Part shown: positions 12,164-22,983 of the stretch, one piece after another
Numbering within the stretch: position 1 is the stretch's first letter
Layout of the letters: each line of letters begins with the position of its first letter
Origin: Ditylenchus dipsaci
Taxonomy: Eukaryota; Nematoda; Chromadorea; Rhabditida; Anguinidae
NCBI GenBank assembly: GCA_004194705.1
Contig: SADC01001226.1
Coordinates: forward strand, 62,001-126,000
Length of the DNA: 64,000 nt
Direction of reading: 5' to 3'
Program-made: the position numbers and the translations under genes
The notes under the pieces: model-generated
What the model saw: the letters and a program-made list of their open reading frames with translations, nothing else
What the model was told of the DNA's origin: nothing
Databases searched by the model: none

Positions 12164-14140
12164 ATGAGCACTTCAAGCGAGTCAAGCGACAGCGAGGGGA
12201 ATGCGCTGGCAATCCTTCCGATCGAATTCTATCCCGATTCGCCACAAATAGATGTAATTGAAAGCTCACATAACAGGAAGATGCTGGTAATTGGTGGTTG
12301 GTTCTTCTATTTTTCCACTTCCATCTGATATGTGTAGTGAAATATAGTATTCCAGGTTTCATATTCTACTTTGCGTACTCAACTACTCTATACGCTGAGT
12401 TGCTCGATGGACGAATCAATGAGAGAAATGCGCATGTCTACGAGTGTACAGAGCGTCGTCGTCGCAGGTGCAAAATGATGTTTTGGATAGGTGAATCTCC
12501 TAGAAGCTTAAGGTGGCTAGTAGTAATATCTTCAAAATTTTATATTCCAGGTGAACAAGATGCTTACATTCAACATCGTGGCTGCCATTGTCATCACGCC
12601 AATCCTATCGCCATTGGAAAACGCAAAGTTATGGAAAAGGCAAAGCGATTAATAAAAGCTGATCCGGTGAAGATGACGGCCAAAAAAGCTCGGGTTGAGG
12701 CGTTGACAAATGCGCATCCGGGGATTGTCGGCGTTATGAAAGAACAAAATATTGACAGAGTACTGCAGATGGAGAAACAGGTGAGTGATAGTTCTTTAAC
12801 TTCTTCTTTTCTGACTTTTTTTTATCTGTGCTGTAGAGAGGATTTCCGGTGCCAAGAGGAAAAACAGGACCAACTCATTTGCAGATTCCGGATGATTTAA
12901 AGCTGCTTAATGGCCAAGTATTTGTGTTCTTTGACTCCGGGAAAGGCAAAGACAGAGTTATTGGGATGTCGACTACAGACATGCTTACGGTATCATTAAA
13001 TGTATTGAATCAACTAAGTCTATTCGACTACTCAGATTCTTTGCAATGCCGAAGAGTATGCTGACGATGGTACCTTCAAAATGATCAAGCCGGAAAAACG
13101 CTGGTCTCAAGTTTTTACTCAGCACTCAAACGTCAGTGGTCGCTATGTTCCTGCAGCTGTATGGTTTCTTGCCAAAGCAACAACCGAAAGTTTTATGCGA
13201 GTCCTAGAAGCTCTGGATGACTGGTCCACCCAGAATCCGAACAAGTCATTCCGACCAAAAAAGATATTGACGGACAACGAAGGCGCTCAACGGGCTGCTA
13301 TTCGTGAATTCTTCGCAGGTGTGGATTCAAAATATGTCTTCTTTGGATAATGTTCTATCTTTAGCTGTATTGCATCCAGTCGAACACAAAACATGCTGGT
13401 TTCACTTCGTGCAGGCTTTAATAAAAAATCTTAAAGACCAAAGTTTGCTCGATGCCTACTTTAATTCAGTGCCATTCTATTTGTTCATCCGAAAGCTATG
13501 CTGTTTGGCGCTGATCCATGCTGACTTCATTCAAAGTGCTTATCAGTCTTTGGAACAAGAAGCTGCTAGTTTTGCGGAAGAGGAATGGTATAGGAAGTTA
13601 AGTCCTTACCTACGCTATTTCGAATCGGTCTGCATTTTTTGTGTTCCTTGTCAGTTAGTCATTATATCATTTAGACATGGGTGCAAAGACGTAATCGTTA
13701 TGGTCAGATTGTCGAAGGGCGCGTTCCGATACGATACTGGAATCACTTCGATGCTGTGAAAGCAGGTCGCGCAATGACTACAAACAGTTTGGAGGCATGG
13801 AACCGCCGCACAACAGAAGCAGCCGAGAAGTATCCGAAGAAGTCGATTTGGTATCTACTTCACCATTTCAAGACCGAATTAGGTATACCAATACACACTT
13901 GAAAATCTTAACGGTAGAAAATAACTATCTTTAGGCAAAGAATCTCATCAGCGGGTTATCCGGCTTTCTCAGGGTATCGGTTTGGGAGAAACAAGGACTG
14001 CGGCCCAAAGACGAAAAATTGAGGGGATCCAAGAGGCCTTGGAATCATTCAATGCGGAGGAGATGAGCAATAGTATGGCAAGAATGGCGAATGCAATTGA
14101 TGGAATCGAATTAGATGATCTAGCTCTTGACGGTATTTGA
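12164..14140 (+). CDS. MULE transposase with N-terminal FLYWCH zinc finger (8 exons, intact)
   Basis: This is the transposase of the surrounding element; it should bind the repeat termini and cut and join DNA. Exons: 12164-12296, 12356-12490, 12551-12780, 12837-12989, 13036-13318, 13365-13627, 13675-13882, 13935-14140. All introns are GT-AG, 44-60 bp, and phases agree without a frameshift, giving 536 residues. Residues about 36-105 form a FLYWCH finger (FIFYFAYS, YECTERRRRRC, then HRGCHCHH). The MULE catalytic core follows, with ADDGTF (about residue 227, first Asp), ILTDNEGA (second Asp), the conserved CWFHF, then TWVQ...WNHF and TTNSLEAWN near the C-terminal third. I did not fix the catalytic Glu. 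The ATG chosen is the first in frame and begins a Ser-rich leader (MSTSSESSDSEG). A polyadenylation-like AATAAA lies at about 14202. FB/NOF-type transposases are the nearest relatives I can name. Confidence 0.88.
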
Positions 14141-14454
14141 TGTGTTGTGATGATTTATGTAGAAATATTTTGTATGAATTTCTTATGGCCTTATTTTGTG
14201 GAATAAACAGGAATAGGAAAATAACTTCATGTGTTTTATTTTTGTTTTTTGGCTGCGGTGGGTGAATACTGTATATTCTCTATATAAAAATGTAAAGCCA
14301 ATGATAAAGCCCTCAATATCTGCACACTCATCCATATAATGACCCCCTCTTCATAACAACTTCCTAAAAAATTCCTGATTTGTCAAAATCAGTCGTAATG
14401 ACCCCTAAGAGTCGCGATTTAGCTTAAGGAGTTGCGATTGTGGTTAAGAGTAGT

Positions 14455-14650
14455 TTTTTTGTGCTTTCAGGTCATTTAGCTGAAAGGGTGATTCTAAGTG
14501 GTGTTTTGCCATTTGGACTGTTCAGGATGGTTTAGAGTCATTTAAGGTGGTTTTGAGTGGTTCCGGGGCATTTGGGGTTTTCGAGGGTGATTTCAAGTCA
14601 TTTCAGGTAGTTGGGGTTGTTTAGAGCGGTTTAGGGTGTTTAAGGGTATC
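14455..14650 (+). repeat. degenerate GGTTTAGAGTCATTT-type tandem repeat
   Basis: About a dozen loose copies of a 15-20 bp word built on GGTxxTTTxxGGTCATTT, with drifting sequence. It lies within the MULE between gene and right terminus. A similar drifted run is seen near 49930-50060 inside another element. Confidence 0.45.
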
Positions 14651-14811
14651 AAATGTAAAAATAAATAAAAATCCTATTTTATGCAGAAAAGTGAATACGT
14701 GATACAAAAATAATTGATTCTGATCAGTGTTTCCAAAATATACTTGAGAATTTTAGAACTTCTGATACAAAAAATATATATCCAATGCAAGAAATAAGAT
14801 TTGCCAACAAT

Positions 14812-15033
14812 ATGGTAGCAATTTAATGGTAGGCAAATTTCGTTTTAGGCAAAACCTACGCTCGGCAAATGTCGCTTTGTCAAAATTCGTTTTGGCAAAA
14901 TTCGTTTTGGCAAAATTCGTTTTGGCATATTTCGTTTTGGCGCATTTCGATTTGGCAAATTTCGTTTTGGCAAATTTCGTTTTGGCAAAACATACGTTTG
15001 GCAAATTTCGTTTTTGGCAAGTTTCCCCTAGCC
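14812..15033 (-). repeat. right tandem-repeat TIR of the MULE
   Basis: Inverted counterpart of 11827-12044: units of GGCAAATTTCGTTTT and variants, ending GTTTCCCCTAGCC. The outermost 20 bases match the left end exactly in inverse. Confidence 0.9.
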
Positions 15034-15095
15034 GGGGCGGCAATTAGAGGGGGGGCGGCAATTAGAGGGGGGGGCGGCAATTAGAGGAAATACGG
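15034..15095 (+). repeat. GGGGCGGCAATTAGAG tandem (3 copies)
   Basis: Three consecutive copies of a 17-18 bp G-rich word (GGGGCGGCAATTAGAGG) directly outside the MULE. One related copy lies at 10915-10940. The MULE appears to have inserted into this array, which explains its ambiguous target duplication. Confidence 0.7.
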
Positions 15096-15261
15096 TAAAT
15101 ACAATAGTACATAAAGAACGTTCTGGATCACTGCTCATGAAGCGTCGTGTGTCTGCTTAATTTTAATATAATTCATATTTCTGTATAAGCTAACCTTTCT
15201 TTAAAAGAAAAAAAAATCATCCCCGTTAAAAAAATAACATTTTTCCTTGAACAATGTACTG

Positions 15262-15416
15262 AATGCGATAGGCACCGGTGCCGGTGCAAATGTTCAGCTA
15301 GGTGCCGGCCCCGGTGCCGGTGCGAATGTTCAGCTAGGTGGCGGCACCGGTGCCGCATTTGATGCCCGGTGCGGCACCGGTGTCGGTGCCGACACCAGAC
15401 ACCGGTGCCCGTGCCA
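15262..15416. repeat. GC-rich GGCACCGGTGCC repeat
   Basis: About 150 bp of GGCACCGGTGCCGGTGC-type palindromic words, with the line AATGTTCAGCTAGGTG repeated twice. The GC content is strikingly above its AT-rich flanks and the run resembles the GC-rich element family at 55.05 and 58.4 kb. No termini were recognised. Confidence 0.55.
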
Positions 15417-15589
15417 AAATTTACATTTTTACATCACTGCTTGTAACCCTAACTAAAGAAGTTGCGCTTTTACAAACGACCAATTCTGTAAACTGCCAGT
15501 TTTGTGACGACCAATTCTGTAAACTGCCAGTTTTGTAAGCGGCCAGTTTTGTAGCGACCAATCAGCCTGTACCCGAAATTTCGCCTTGG

Positions 15590-16505
15590 TCAACTTTGAT
15601 TTTTTTTAAGAAAAATTTTAATTTCTTTTAGACGGCACGTCAAAATTTAAATTTCATAGCATTTTAAACTCAACAGAATACTTATCAGAAACATTTGGCC
15701 CAATTCGAAAAAATTTCGATTTTCTTACGCATTTAAGTTTACTTTTGCTTTTTTTTTCAAAAAGAAAGTTCAAAACTCTCTTTGTTACAGGTTTCTGCTT
15801 TTTCGATATTATAGATCATCTTTCGGGTGTGCAATTGTGAGATACGATGAAAAGAAGGTAATTCATTGAGGTCTTTGAGTGGCTGGCTAAAAATGGTCAT
15901 ATCTCAGCAAGCAAAAATAATTTTTAGCAGATCTCATCAAATTTAGATTGATGAAGAAATTTCGGACTTAAAAATGATTTTTTATAATGATCTTGATGAA
16001 TGTTGGATAAGCCTAAGCCAACTTTTTGTCTCAATGTACTAAAGAACAAGGAAAAAAATGAAAGGAGCTCGGAAAATCCGTATTGAGTTCAAACTTTTGT
16101 AAAAAATACATCAGGAGGTAGGGAAAACACGGCTCTTTCATTTAAACATAGGAAAAGTGAAAATAAAAATAGGTAAAAAATATTATGGAATCGGCAAGAG
16201 TGCTCATCGTTTTTTCCAAAATTTTATGCATAGTGTAAACCAATTAATTTAGCGCAACTTTATTTCTTTATATTGTATGTTTGGTGTCATTCAATAGTTG
16301 AAATTACAGCTAATTTTTTGAGACCAAACATTACGATCATTACAGCGACACGCAAAATTTGCAAAAAAATAAAAAAAGTAACTATTGGCTTGGTCTTGGC
16401 ACGAAAGTTTCCTATTGCTATACAATTCAAATTTTGACATGCCGTGTTTGTTCTCTTATTTCACTTTAAAAAATGATTATCCATATATGCTGGTCTATTA
16501 TCATG
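15590..16505. other. AT-rich stretch without a gene
   Basis: No coding or RNA signal recognised; AT-rich with homopolymer runs. Confidence 0.45.
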
Positions 16506-16516
16506 GAGCGTCTGAC

Positions 16517-16957
16517 GACTGGATACAAAAACTGACTGGATACACCGACTGGATACATTGACGACTGGATACAGTGTCAATCCCCATTTATGATATTTTT
16601 GATTTTTTGATCTAAGTTCAGGCACGGGACAGCCAACTCTGTATCAAGATGGACTCGAACATGTTTTACGAACCTTTTCATAGTTCGAAAAAATGCGTTT
16701 AAGCCCGTCCTAACGTACTCTGGCATGCCCTGAGCCTAAGGCTTTGCCTAAGCTGTTATCACAAAATACAAAGCCAAAAACACCACAGTGTGGCCGAAAA
16801 TAGGTGCTAATGATATTCTTGAATGGAATAGTATAAATTACCATGGTTTGGTAAGGCTGAAAAGATGTTTAATCATATCCAATCCCACCATTTAGGTAAA
16901 ATTCAGTAATTTAGTGTATCCAGTCGGTGTATCCAGTTAGTTTTTGTATCCAGTTGG
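16517..16957. mobile_element. foldback MITE with ACTGGATACA tandem arms
   Basis: The left arm (16517-16575) repeats CGACTGGATACA three to four times. The right arm (16910-16957) is the inverse (TGTATCCAGTCGG, TATCCAGTTAG). The centre is non-coding. It is another example of short inverted termini made of tandem words; no clear target duplication. Confidence 0.7.
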
Positions 16958-17005
16958 TGGTATACCATTATCGTGATTAAGCACACTCTCAATACCAAGC
17001 ACAAG

Positions 17006-17953
17006 GGCTAGGATACATTTGGCAAAAACGAAACTTGGCAAAAACGAAAGTCGGCAAAACGAAACTTGGCAAAAACGAAACTTGGCGAAACGAAACTTGG
17101 CAAAACGAAAGTTGGCAAAACTAAACTTGTCAAAACGAAACTTGGCAAAACGAAATTTGGCAAACGGAACTTGGCAAAACGAAACTTGGCAAAAAGAAAC
17201 TTGGCAAAAACGAAAGTTGGCAAAAAATTGCCTTGGTCCCCCCTGTTGTCCACAAAATGTCTAAAAATCGAAGTTTTTTCTCTTTTCTCAAAACGATCTA
17301 TTTCGACGCATTTGGAGATTTTATGCCATACAAATAAGTTCCGAGACGATTTTACCTACGTTTCTTATTGTCTACGTCTCGTTTAAGCCTTCAAACCCAC
17401 AAATTTCGGTCCAAGTAAAAAAGATTCGTATCCAACTACAAATTCTCCATTTTACTCTATATAGCTTACTAAAACATTACTAATAGGCGAGCAAAACACA
17501 ATCCTTCCGGTAAAACGCCATAGACATTAATTGGTGCGACGTCTGGCAGACTTCCTTCACTGTCGCTAGATTCTGTAGAGCTCATATCGATATCTAAAAA
17601 ACTGCACCCTTAAATTGTATTGAAAAAGCGCAAGGGACGGTACAGGATATAGATATAGATAAGTATAGAGGGAAATAGATCGTTTTAAGAGAGGAGAAAA
17701 AATTTCGATTTTTAGACATTTTTGGACAACAGGGGGGACCAAGGCAATTTTTCGCCAACTTTCGTTTTGCTAAGTTTCGTTTTGCTAAGTTTCGTTTTGC
17801 CAAGTTTCGTTTTGCCAACTTTCGTTTTGCCAAGTTTCGTTTTGCTAAATTTCGTTTTGCTAAGTTCCGTTTTGCCAAATTTCGTTTTGCCAAGATTCGT
17901 TTTGACAAAACCCACGTTTGCCAAGTTTCGTTTTTGCCAAATGTATCCTAGCC
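17006..17953. mobile_element. non-autonomous MULE-type foldback, exact 8-bp target duplication
   Basis: The ends are GGCTAGGATACATTTGGC and its exact inverse. The left arm (17006-about 17320) and right arm (about 17655-17953) carry some 14 units of GGCAAAACGAAACTT followed by a shared inner stretch including GGTCCCCCCTGTTGTCC. AGCACAAG flanks both sides exactly (16998-17005 and 17954-17961). The repeat unit and the first seven terminal bases (GGCTAGG) match the MULE at 11.8-15.0 kb, so that transposase is the likely driver. There is no coding capacity. Confidence 0.88.
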
Positions 17954-18270
17954 AGCACAAGACCGAGGCAAATTTTGATTCGATCATTCTCAAATCGATC
18001 ATTCATTTATGGATGAAATTGATTTCTCCCGCCTATTTTCTTTAATATCCCGCCTTTTTGTATTAAATTCCCCGCTTAATTTTTTAAACTGAATTTTCTG
18101 GTGCGTAGTCGTTTGGCTGTTGGCGTGACCAATGTCACAAAAGCAGCCAAACGTCTTAACAAAACGCCAGGCTTTTAAAATTTGAATTTCATTATTGTTT
18201 TTTGTGCGGTCGTATGTGTTTTCTGATATTTTATCTCTCTTGTTTTTTTCGAAGTCTCCTTTTGGCGGTA

Positions 18271-18410
18271 CAGTCAACCCTCGATATAGTGGCCCCCCTT
18301 GGGGCCGGCCACAGGGGGCCACTATATCGAGGGGCCACTATATCGGGGGCCACTATATCGATTTTTTCTTGACGAAATTCTCATAGGGGGCCACTATATC
18401 GAGGGTTGAC
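18271..18410. mobile_element. pogo/Tigger-type MITE (CTCGATATAGTG termini)
   Basis: Begins after TA with CAGTCAACCCTCGATATAG and ends inverted (CTATATCGAGGGTTGAC). The interior repeats GGGGGCCACTATATCG. TA target and CAGT start are those of pogo/Tigger elements. The last bases at the right end are slightly changed. Confidence 0.75.
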
Positions 18411-18984
18411 CTTTTTAACTGTCAACTACTGAAGGGATGAATTTATTCAATACCTTAATACCTTACCTCAATACCTCAAAACTTGAAAGGGGACGTTATA
18501 TAATACGCCTCAAAATAAAGTTTTTGAGTTTTGTCTGACTTTAGGGGGGTAGGCACTATTTTGCAGTGTTTCAAAATGAGTAGCCCCATAAACACCGAAA
18601 TCTGTAGCGCACGCACTACAGAGTTAGAGCAGTTAGTGAAGTACTCAGGATCTGCACCGCCAACAGTGATTTCAGGCGTTTTTCCCGATGTGAACAATTT
18701 TTCAGTGAGCGTGCAACAAATCTCGAGTAAATCTACAAAATCATGATTTTGCAGCGTGCACACTGCAGATTTTTGGGATTTGCTCTAATCGCCTAAATAC
18801 GTATTGCCGACGGCACATATTTCGAGTACTTTCGAAACTAGTCTGGATTTGCACCCTTGACAAAGCAAATTTAGAGTACTTTTCCAAAACCCGTGTTTTT
18901 GCAGCGTCAACACAAATCCTGAGTCAGGATCTGCAGCGTCACTGCAAATCCTGACTCAGGATCTGTAGCGTTGTAGCAATTTAA

Positions 18985-19325
18985 ATAAAAATAGGCTGCA
19001 CCCAATGGGAATTGAACATGCGGCAAATTTTGACCGACGAGAGCTCCTTTCCACTGAGCCAACTGGGTCGTTACACGTTTGTGGTTAATTTTCAATCTTA
19101 TACCCAAAACTTAGTTTATACGGTTAAAAAAATTAAGTTGCCCTCCTAGGTCAGGAGAACATTCTTGTAGGGGTCGAGGTGGAGTTTTAAGGACTCTCTA
19201 CATAGGTTTTGTTACTTTTCGGCCACTTAGATCCAATGTTTTATTTCTGCGAGCACCCTTGTTAGAGGGTCACCGAAACCTTCATTTCGGCTCTTTTACT
19301 GAGCTACCTGACCTATTCAACCTCA
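18985..19325 (-). repeat. two tRNA-like SINE heads
   Basis: On the minus strand, 19068-18990 contains an A-box-like TTGGCTCAGTGG and a B-box-like TGTTCAATTCC at tRNA spacing. 19320-19260 contains TAGCTCAGTA and GGTTTCGGTGAC. They look like tRNA-derived SINE heads or decayed tRNA genes. The stems do not pair well enough for me to call tRNAs. Confidence 0.35.
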
Positions 19326-19376
19326 ATGAGGTTTTGCAATACTGGGGACAATAAATGTCTCAAAGTCGGTTCTGGG

Positions 19377-19458
19377 GCAGAACATAGGGACATTATGGGA
19401 CATTATAGGGACATTATGGGGAAACATGGGGACACATGGAGACATTGAGGAGATGGGC
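19377..19458 (+). repeat. GGGACATTAT short tandem repeat
   Basis: Seven or so copies of a GGGACATTAT/GGGGACACAT word. Low-complexity, no gene. Confidence 0.7.
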
Positions 19459-20894
19459 CAGGGACATCACTGATCACGCAAAAATACAATAAAAGGCAGA
19501 TAATTTATTCTAAACAAATTGAAAAGCATAAAAAGCATGGAAACTACTGGATTCTTCTCTTGAATTCATGGCATTCTCTTGTAGACCAGCATCCAGGAAC
19601 TCTCTTGATATTCTACCTAAATTTTTGACCATTAAGCGACACCAAAGGGAATGTAGAAAAATACCTACTGATTTTTAGATCGTCTGCGCACTAGTTATGC
19701 CAGCCAAAGCAACTACCAAGATCCTCTTATTGAGCTGGAAGGCCAGTGCACCATTGTCCTTCCTACACTACTTAGTTAATCGGATGCTTGAACTTTCTCG
19801 CAGCTACAGTCGCGCACTGATTAGGCATCGACTACTGCAGCGAAAGTCCTGGAAAAGAAAGAAATTAAAAAGAAAAAAGCCCGAAAGAGATGACCACCTG
19901 CTACTTTGTGGATGACAAGTAGACGGAAGCTGCCATCTGTGTATTTTGATCAATTGACAGCCAACGCGCCTGTCAAAAAACAGAAAGTAGAAAGAAAATA
20001 GCCGAAAAAAGACAATTACCAGCTATGATTAGTGTTAGGCGTGGACTGAAGAACATCTGCGATGCCATCAGCATGTTTTGAACCAGCAACACTAAGAGGA
20101 GCCCTTTAGAATGGTCAGGTATAAAGTGACTAACCGAGAGGAGTCGATACTTTCTACGTCCCGCACTGATTAAGCATCAACTACCGCAGCAAAAAGTCCT
20201 GGAAAAGATTGAAAGTCAAGAGACTACCGAGACTACTACTACGACTAAAAAGACTACTTATGACTGAACAGTTACCTGCTAGGTTATCGATTAGGCGAAG
20301 AATCAAGCTGCTACCGAGCTGTTCAGACATCCGATTGTGCTCATACAACCTGTATAAAGTGTGTAAAATAGAGCAGGTAGAGCTAAAATGGTAAAAAAAG
20401 GAAAGGGTCACTATCTATATTATGCATAGGCGTCAACTACTGCATTTTTGCTTGAACGAGAGTGCAGACTTGTCCTACATGCAGAAAGGCAGCATCGAAA
20501 AAGGGACTGATCCACCTACATGGAAAAGTCTTCAAATTAGTATAAGTTGAAAAACTGCTTCAAACGAGTTCATTACCTGCTACACCTGCTACATCCTTAG
20601 CTGCTACATCATTACCTGCCACTGCAAATAGATCTGTTAGGTGAGAGAAGTAAGAAGAAACATGTCGAATAACACGATCACCTGTTGCGATAATACCAAT
20701 TGTAGTCGGAAGCATTTATCTGAACATTCCTGCTTCAGCTACTGCATATAGATCTGTAAAGTAAGAAAGTAGAAGGAAACGAGTCAAATAACACGATTAC
20801 CTGTTAGGCTACGGACAACGAGTAGACTGCCGCCTGACTGAAGCTCACATCTAACGGTGCTTCATACATCACAAGTAGAGAAAAGCTAGCATTG

Positions 20895-22455
20895 GAAAAG
20901 ATCCATCCACGTGCTCTGTAAAAAGCAAAAGTACAGAATAAAAGCAATTTCAATAACAAGTTTACCTGCTAGGCTACTGACAACGAGTTAACTGCCTGAA
21001 GTCTGACTGTGATTGATGCAACTATATTTGTTAGCTCTGTGAAATAGAGCAATCAAAAAAACTAGTCCAATTAAATTAGTTACCTGCTACGCCATGAATA
21101 ATAAGCAGAGTGAGGTTTTTGTCCAGTGCACTTATTCCAGCTACGACGAATATGTCTGTAATTTAGAGAAAGTAGAAAATAATAACTCCAAAAGAACTTT
21201 TAACCTGCTACGTTATGAATCAGGAGTTAACGGGCGCTTACAATTTGAGTATCTGAGTTTAAAATGGAATCGCCCTGTAGATAGAGTAAATAGAGAGAGT
21301 GAATAAAATTAACTCCGAGAAAATTATTGCTTGCTACTTCATTAATTAGCTGGCAATTGAGCTTGCTTGATCTACCTACATCGCAAGACTTAAAATTTAG
21401 CATGTGAAAAAGATACAAATAGTAGTTCAGGAATCAAAGAAAATGGTCAGTCGAACGTCGTCAAATAAAAACGACTACTTTATGAGCACATTTTCATAAC
21501 TCAGCCAGTTGAGGCTGATAGCTGGAAAAATCATCGAAAGAACTACTTTGACTGATAAAAAAATGTTTGCGGCATGGCCAAGTCTCCTGATAAGATGGTC
21601 AAGCCTAAAAGATCACGTCTTTTAATTTCCATGCTACTACATGACTACTATTACTGATAAGTGAGAGTTTGACTGACTTCTATACCAAGTTTTTGCAGAC
21701 AAGACTTTTTTCTCGAGACTTATTGTCATCTTGTCTGCAAAAACTTGGTATACAAGTCAGTCCAACGCTCAATCGTCAATAATAGTAGTTATGTAGTAGT
21801 ATAGCAATCAAAAGAAAAAACCTCTCAGAATCGACTACCCTATCCGGAGTCTTGGCCATGCCGTGAACTTTTAACAATAGTCAGGGTAGTATATTTGACG
21901 ACTACTTCAGCTATCAGCCTCAGCTATCTAAGTTCTGGAAATGTCCTGATAAAGTGGTAGTGCTTAGCAATGATTTTAAACTAAAATTGAACTGTTTGTT
22001 TTTTTGCTGTGGCGGATAGTCGTTCAATTATAAGACTGCTGCACGACTAGTAATACTCTATTTACTCTATCTACAGGGCGATTCCATTTTAAACTCAGAT
22101 ACTCAAATTGTAAGCGCCCGTTAACTCCTGATTCATAACGTAGCAGGTTAAAAGTTCTTTTGGAGTTATTAGTTTCTATTTTCTCTAAATTACAGACATA
22201 TTCGTCGTAGCTGGAATAAGTGCACTGGACAAAAACCTCACTCTGCTTATAATTCATGACGTAGCAGGTAACTAATTAAATTGGACTAGTTTTTTGATTG
22301 CTCTATTTCACAGAGCTAACAAATATAGTTGCATTAATCACAGTCAGACTTCAGGCAGTTAACTCGTTGTCAGTAGCCTAGCAGGTAAACTTGTTATTGA
22401 AATCGCTTTTATTCTGGACTTTTGCTTTTTACAGAGCACGTGGATGGATCTTTTC
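20895..22455. repeat. long imperfect palindrome (about 1.56 kb)
   Basis: GAAAAGATCCATCCACGTGC at the left returns inverted at the right (GCACGTGGATGGATCTTTTC). Long stretches between are also inverted: 21094-21290 against 22030-22255 is nearly identical. Near the centre, CCAAGTTTTTGCAGACAAG is matched by CTTGTCTGCAAAAACTTGG. Two mirror open frames of about 70-77 codons arise from the inverted arms and have no recognisable domain. Confidence 0.8.
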
Positions 22456-22983
22456 AGCGTCACTGCAAATCCTTAGTCAGGATCTGCAGCGTCACTGCAG
22501 ATCCTGAGTCAGGATCTGTAGCGTGGACCGTTTACCTTAATTTTCAAAAGTACTCCGGATGTGCACCGTGACTTGTGGCGGCATGTAAATTAAGAGTACT
22601 TTCCCGAAATGGCAGTTTTTTCACCATGCACACAAAAAAATCGGTCGATTTCCTCAAAATAGCTTATTTTTCAGTGAGCGTGCAACAAATCTCGAGTGAA
22701 TTTACAAAATTCATGATTTTGCAGCGTGCACGCTACAATATTCCAAGATTTTCTCAAATCGTCCAAATACGCTGGGCGCGAAATTGCGTCTTCACCGTGA
22801 ATTTCGTCGTTTCTGGGTTTTCGACTTGGCCCTACAAAATAGTGCCTTACCCCCTAAAGTCAGACAAAACTCAAAAACTTTATTTTGAGGCGTATTATAT
22901 GAAAGGTTCACTCCAGACAGGACGAAATTCAAGCAAGAAGCTTTTTTCAAACAACAATAACAATTTAACTCAGCAAACAATAA

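Larger units (their letters stand above)
11827..15033 (+). mobile_element. autonomous FLYWCH-MULE (FB/NOF-like) with tandem-repeat inverted termini
   Basis: The element starts GGCTAGGGGAAACTTGCC and ends with the exact inverse. The left arm (11827-12044) and right arm (about 14812-15033) each hold about a dozen units of a 15-16 bp repeat (GCCAAAACGAAATTT) and end inward in the same AACGGTAGGC-type word. Between them lies one complete spliced transposase gene. GGGGCGG flanks both sides (11820-11826 and 15034-15040), compatible with a short target duplication but in low-complexity sequence. The architecture matches the known Drosophila foldback FB elements, whose partner NOF encodes a MULE-type transposase. 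It sits inside an older foldback element. Confidence 0.9.
10459..15574. mobile_element. outer foldback element with tandem-repeat arms (contains the MULE)
   Basis: The left arm (10459-10575) and right arm (15463-15574) are inverted copies that start GGGTACAGGCTGATTGGTCG. Each arm then consists of short tandem units of the type ACAAAACTGGCCGTTTACAG and its variants. GAAATTTC lies immediately outside both ends (10451-10458 and 15575-15582), a candidate 8-bp target duplication, although that word is itself palindromic. The element is interrupted by a 3.2-kb MULE. A minus-strand reading near its left end (10770-10918) may be the end of its own former gene. Confidence 0.75.
18498..22900. mobile_element. 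4.4-kb composite foldback element
   Basis: The outer termini (18498-18562 and about 22836-22900) are inverted copies starting ATATAATACGCCTC and including AAAGTTTTTGAGTTTTGTC. Just inside are direct copies of TTTTTCAGTGAGCGTGCAAC (18702 and 22675) and of an AGTCAGGATCTGCAGCG repeat (18915-18975 and 22460-22526). The interior 19.5-20.9 kb is a drifted repeat field (TTACCTGCTAGGCTA words) and 20.9-22.45 kb is a long palindrome. No transposase reading was recognised. Confidence 0.6.

Noticed and set aside
18985..19075. A tRNA gene on the minus strand
   Set aside because: A- and B-box-like words exist, but acceptor and anticodon stems do not pair convincingly; kept only as SINE-like.
21094..21306. 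70-codon frame duplicated at 22024-22257
   Set aside because: The duplication is the inverted arm of a palindrome; no domain or start context.
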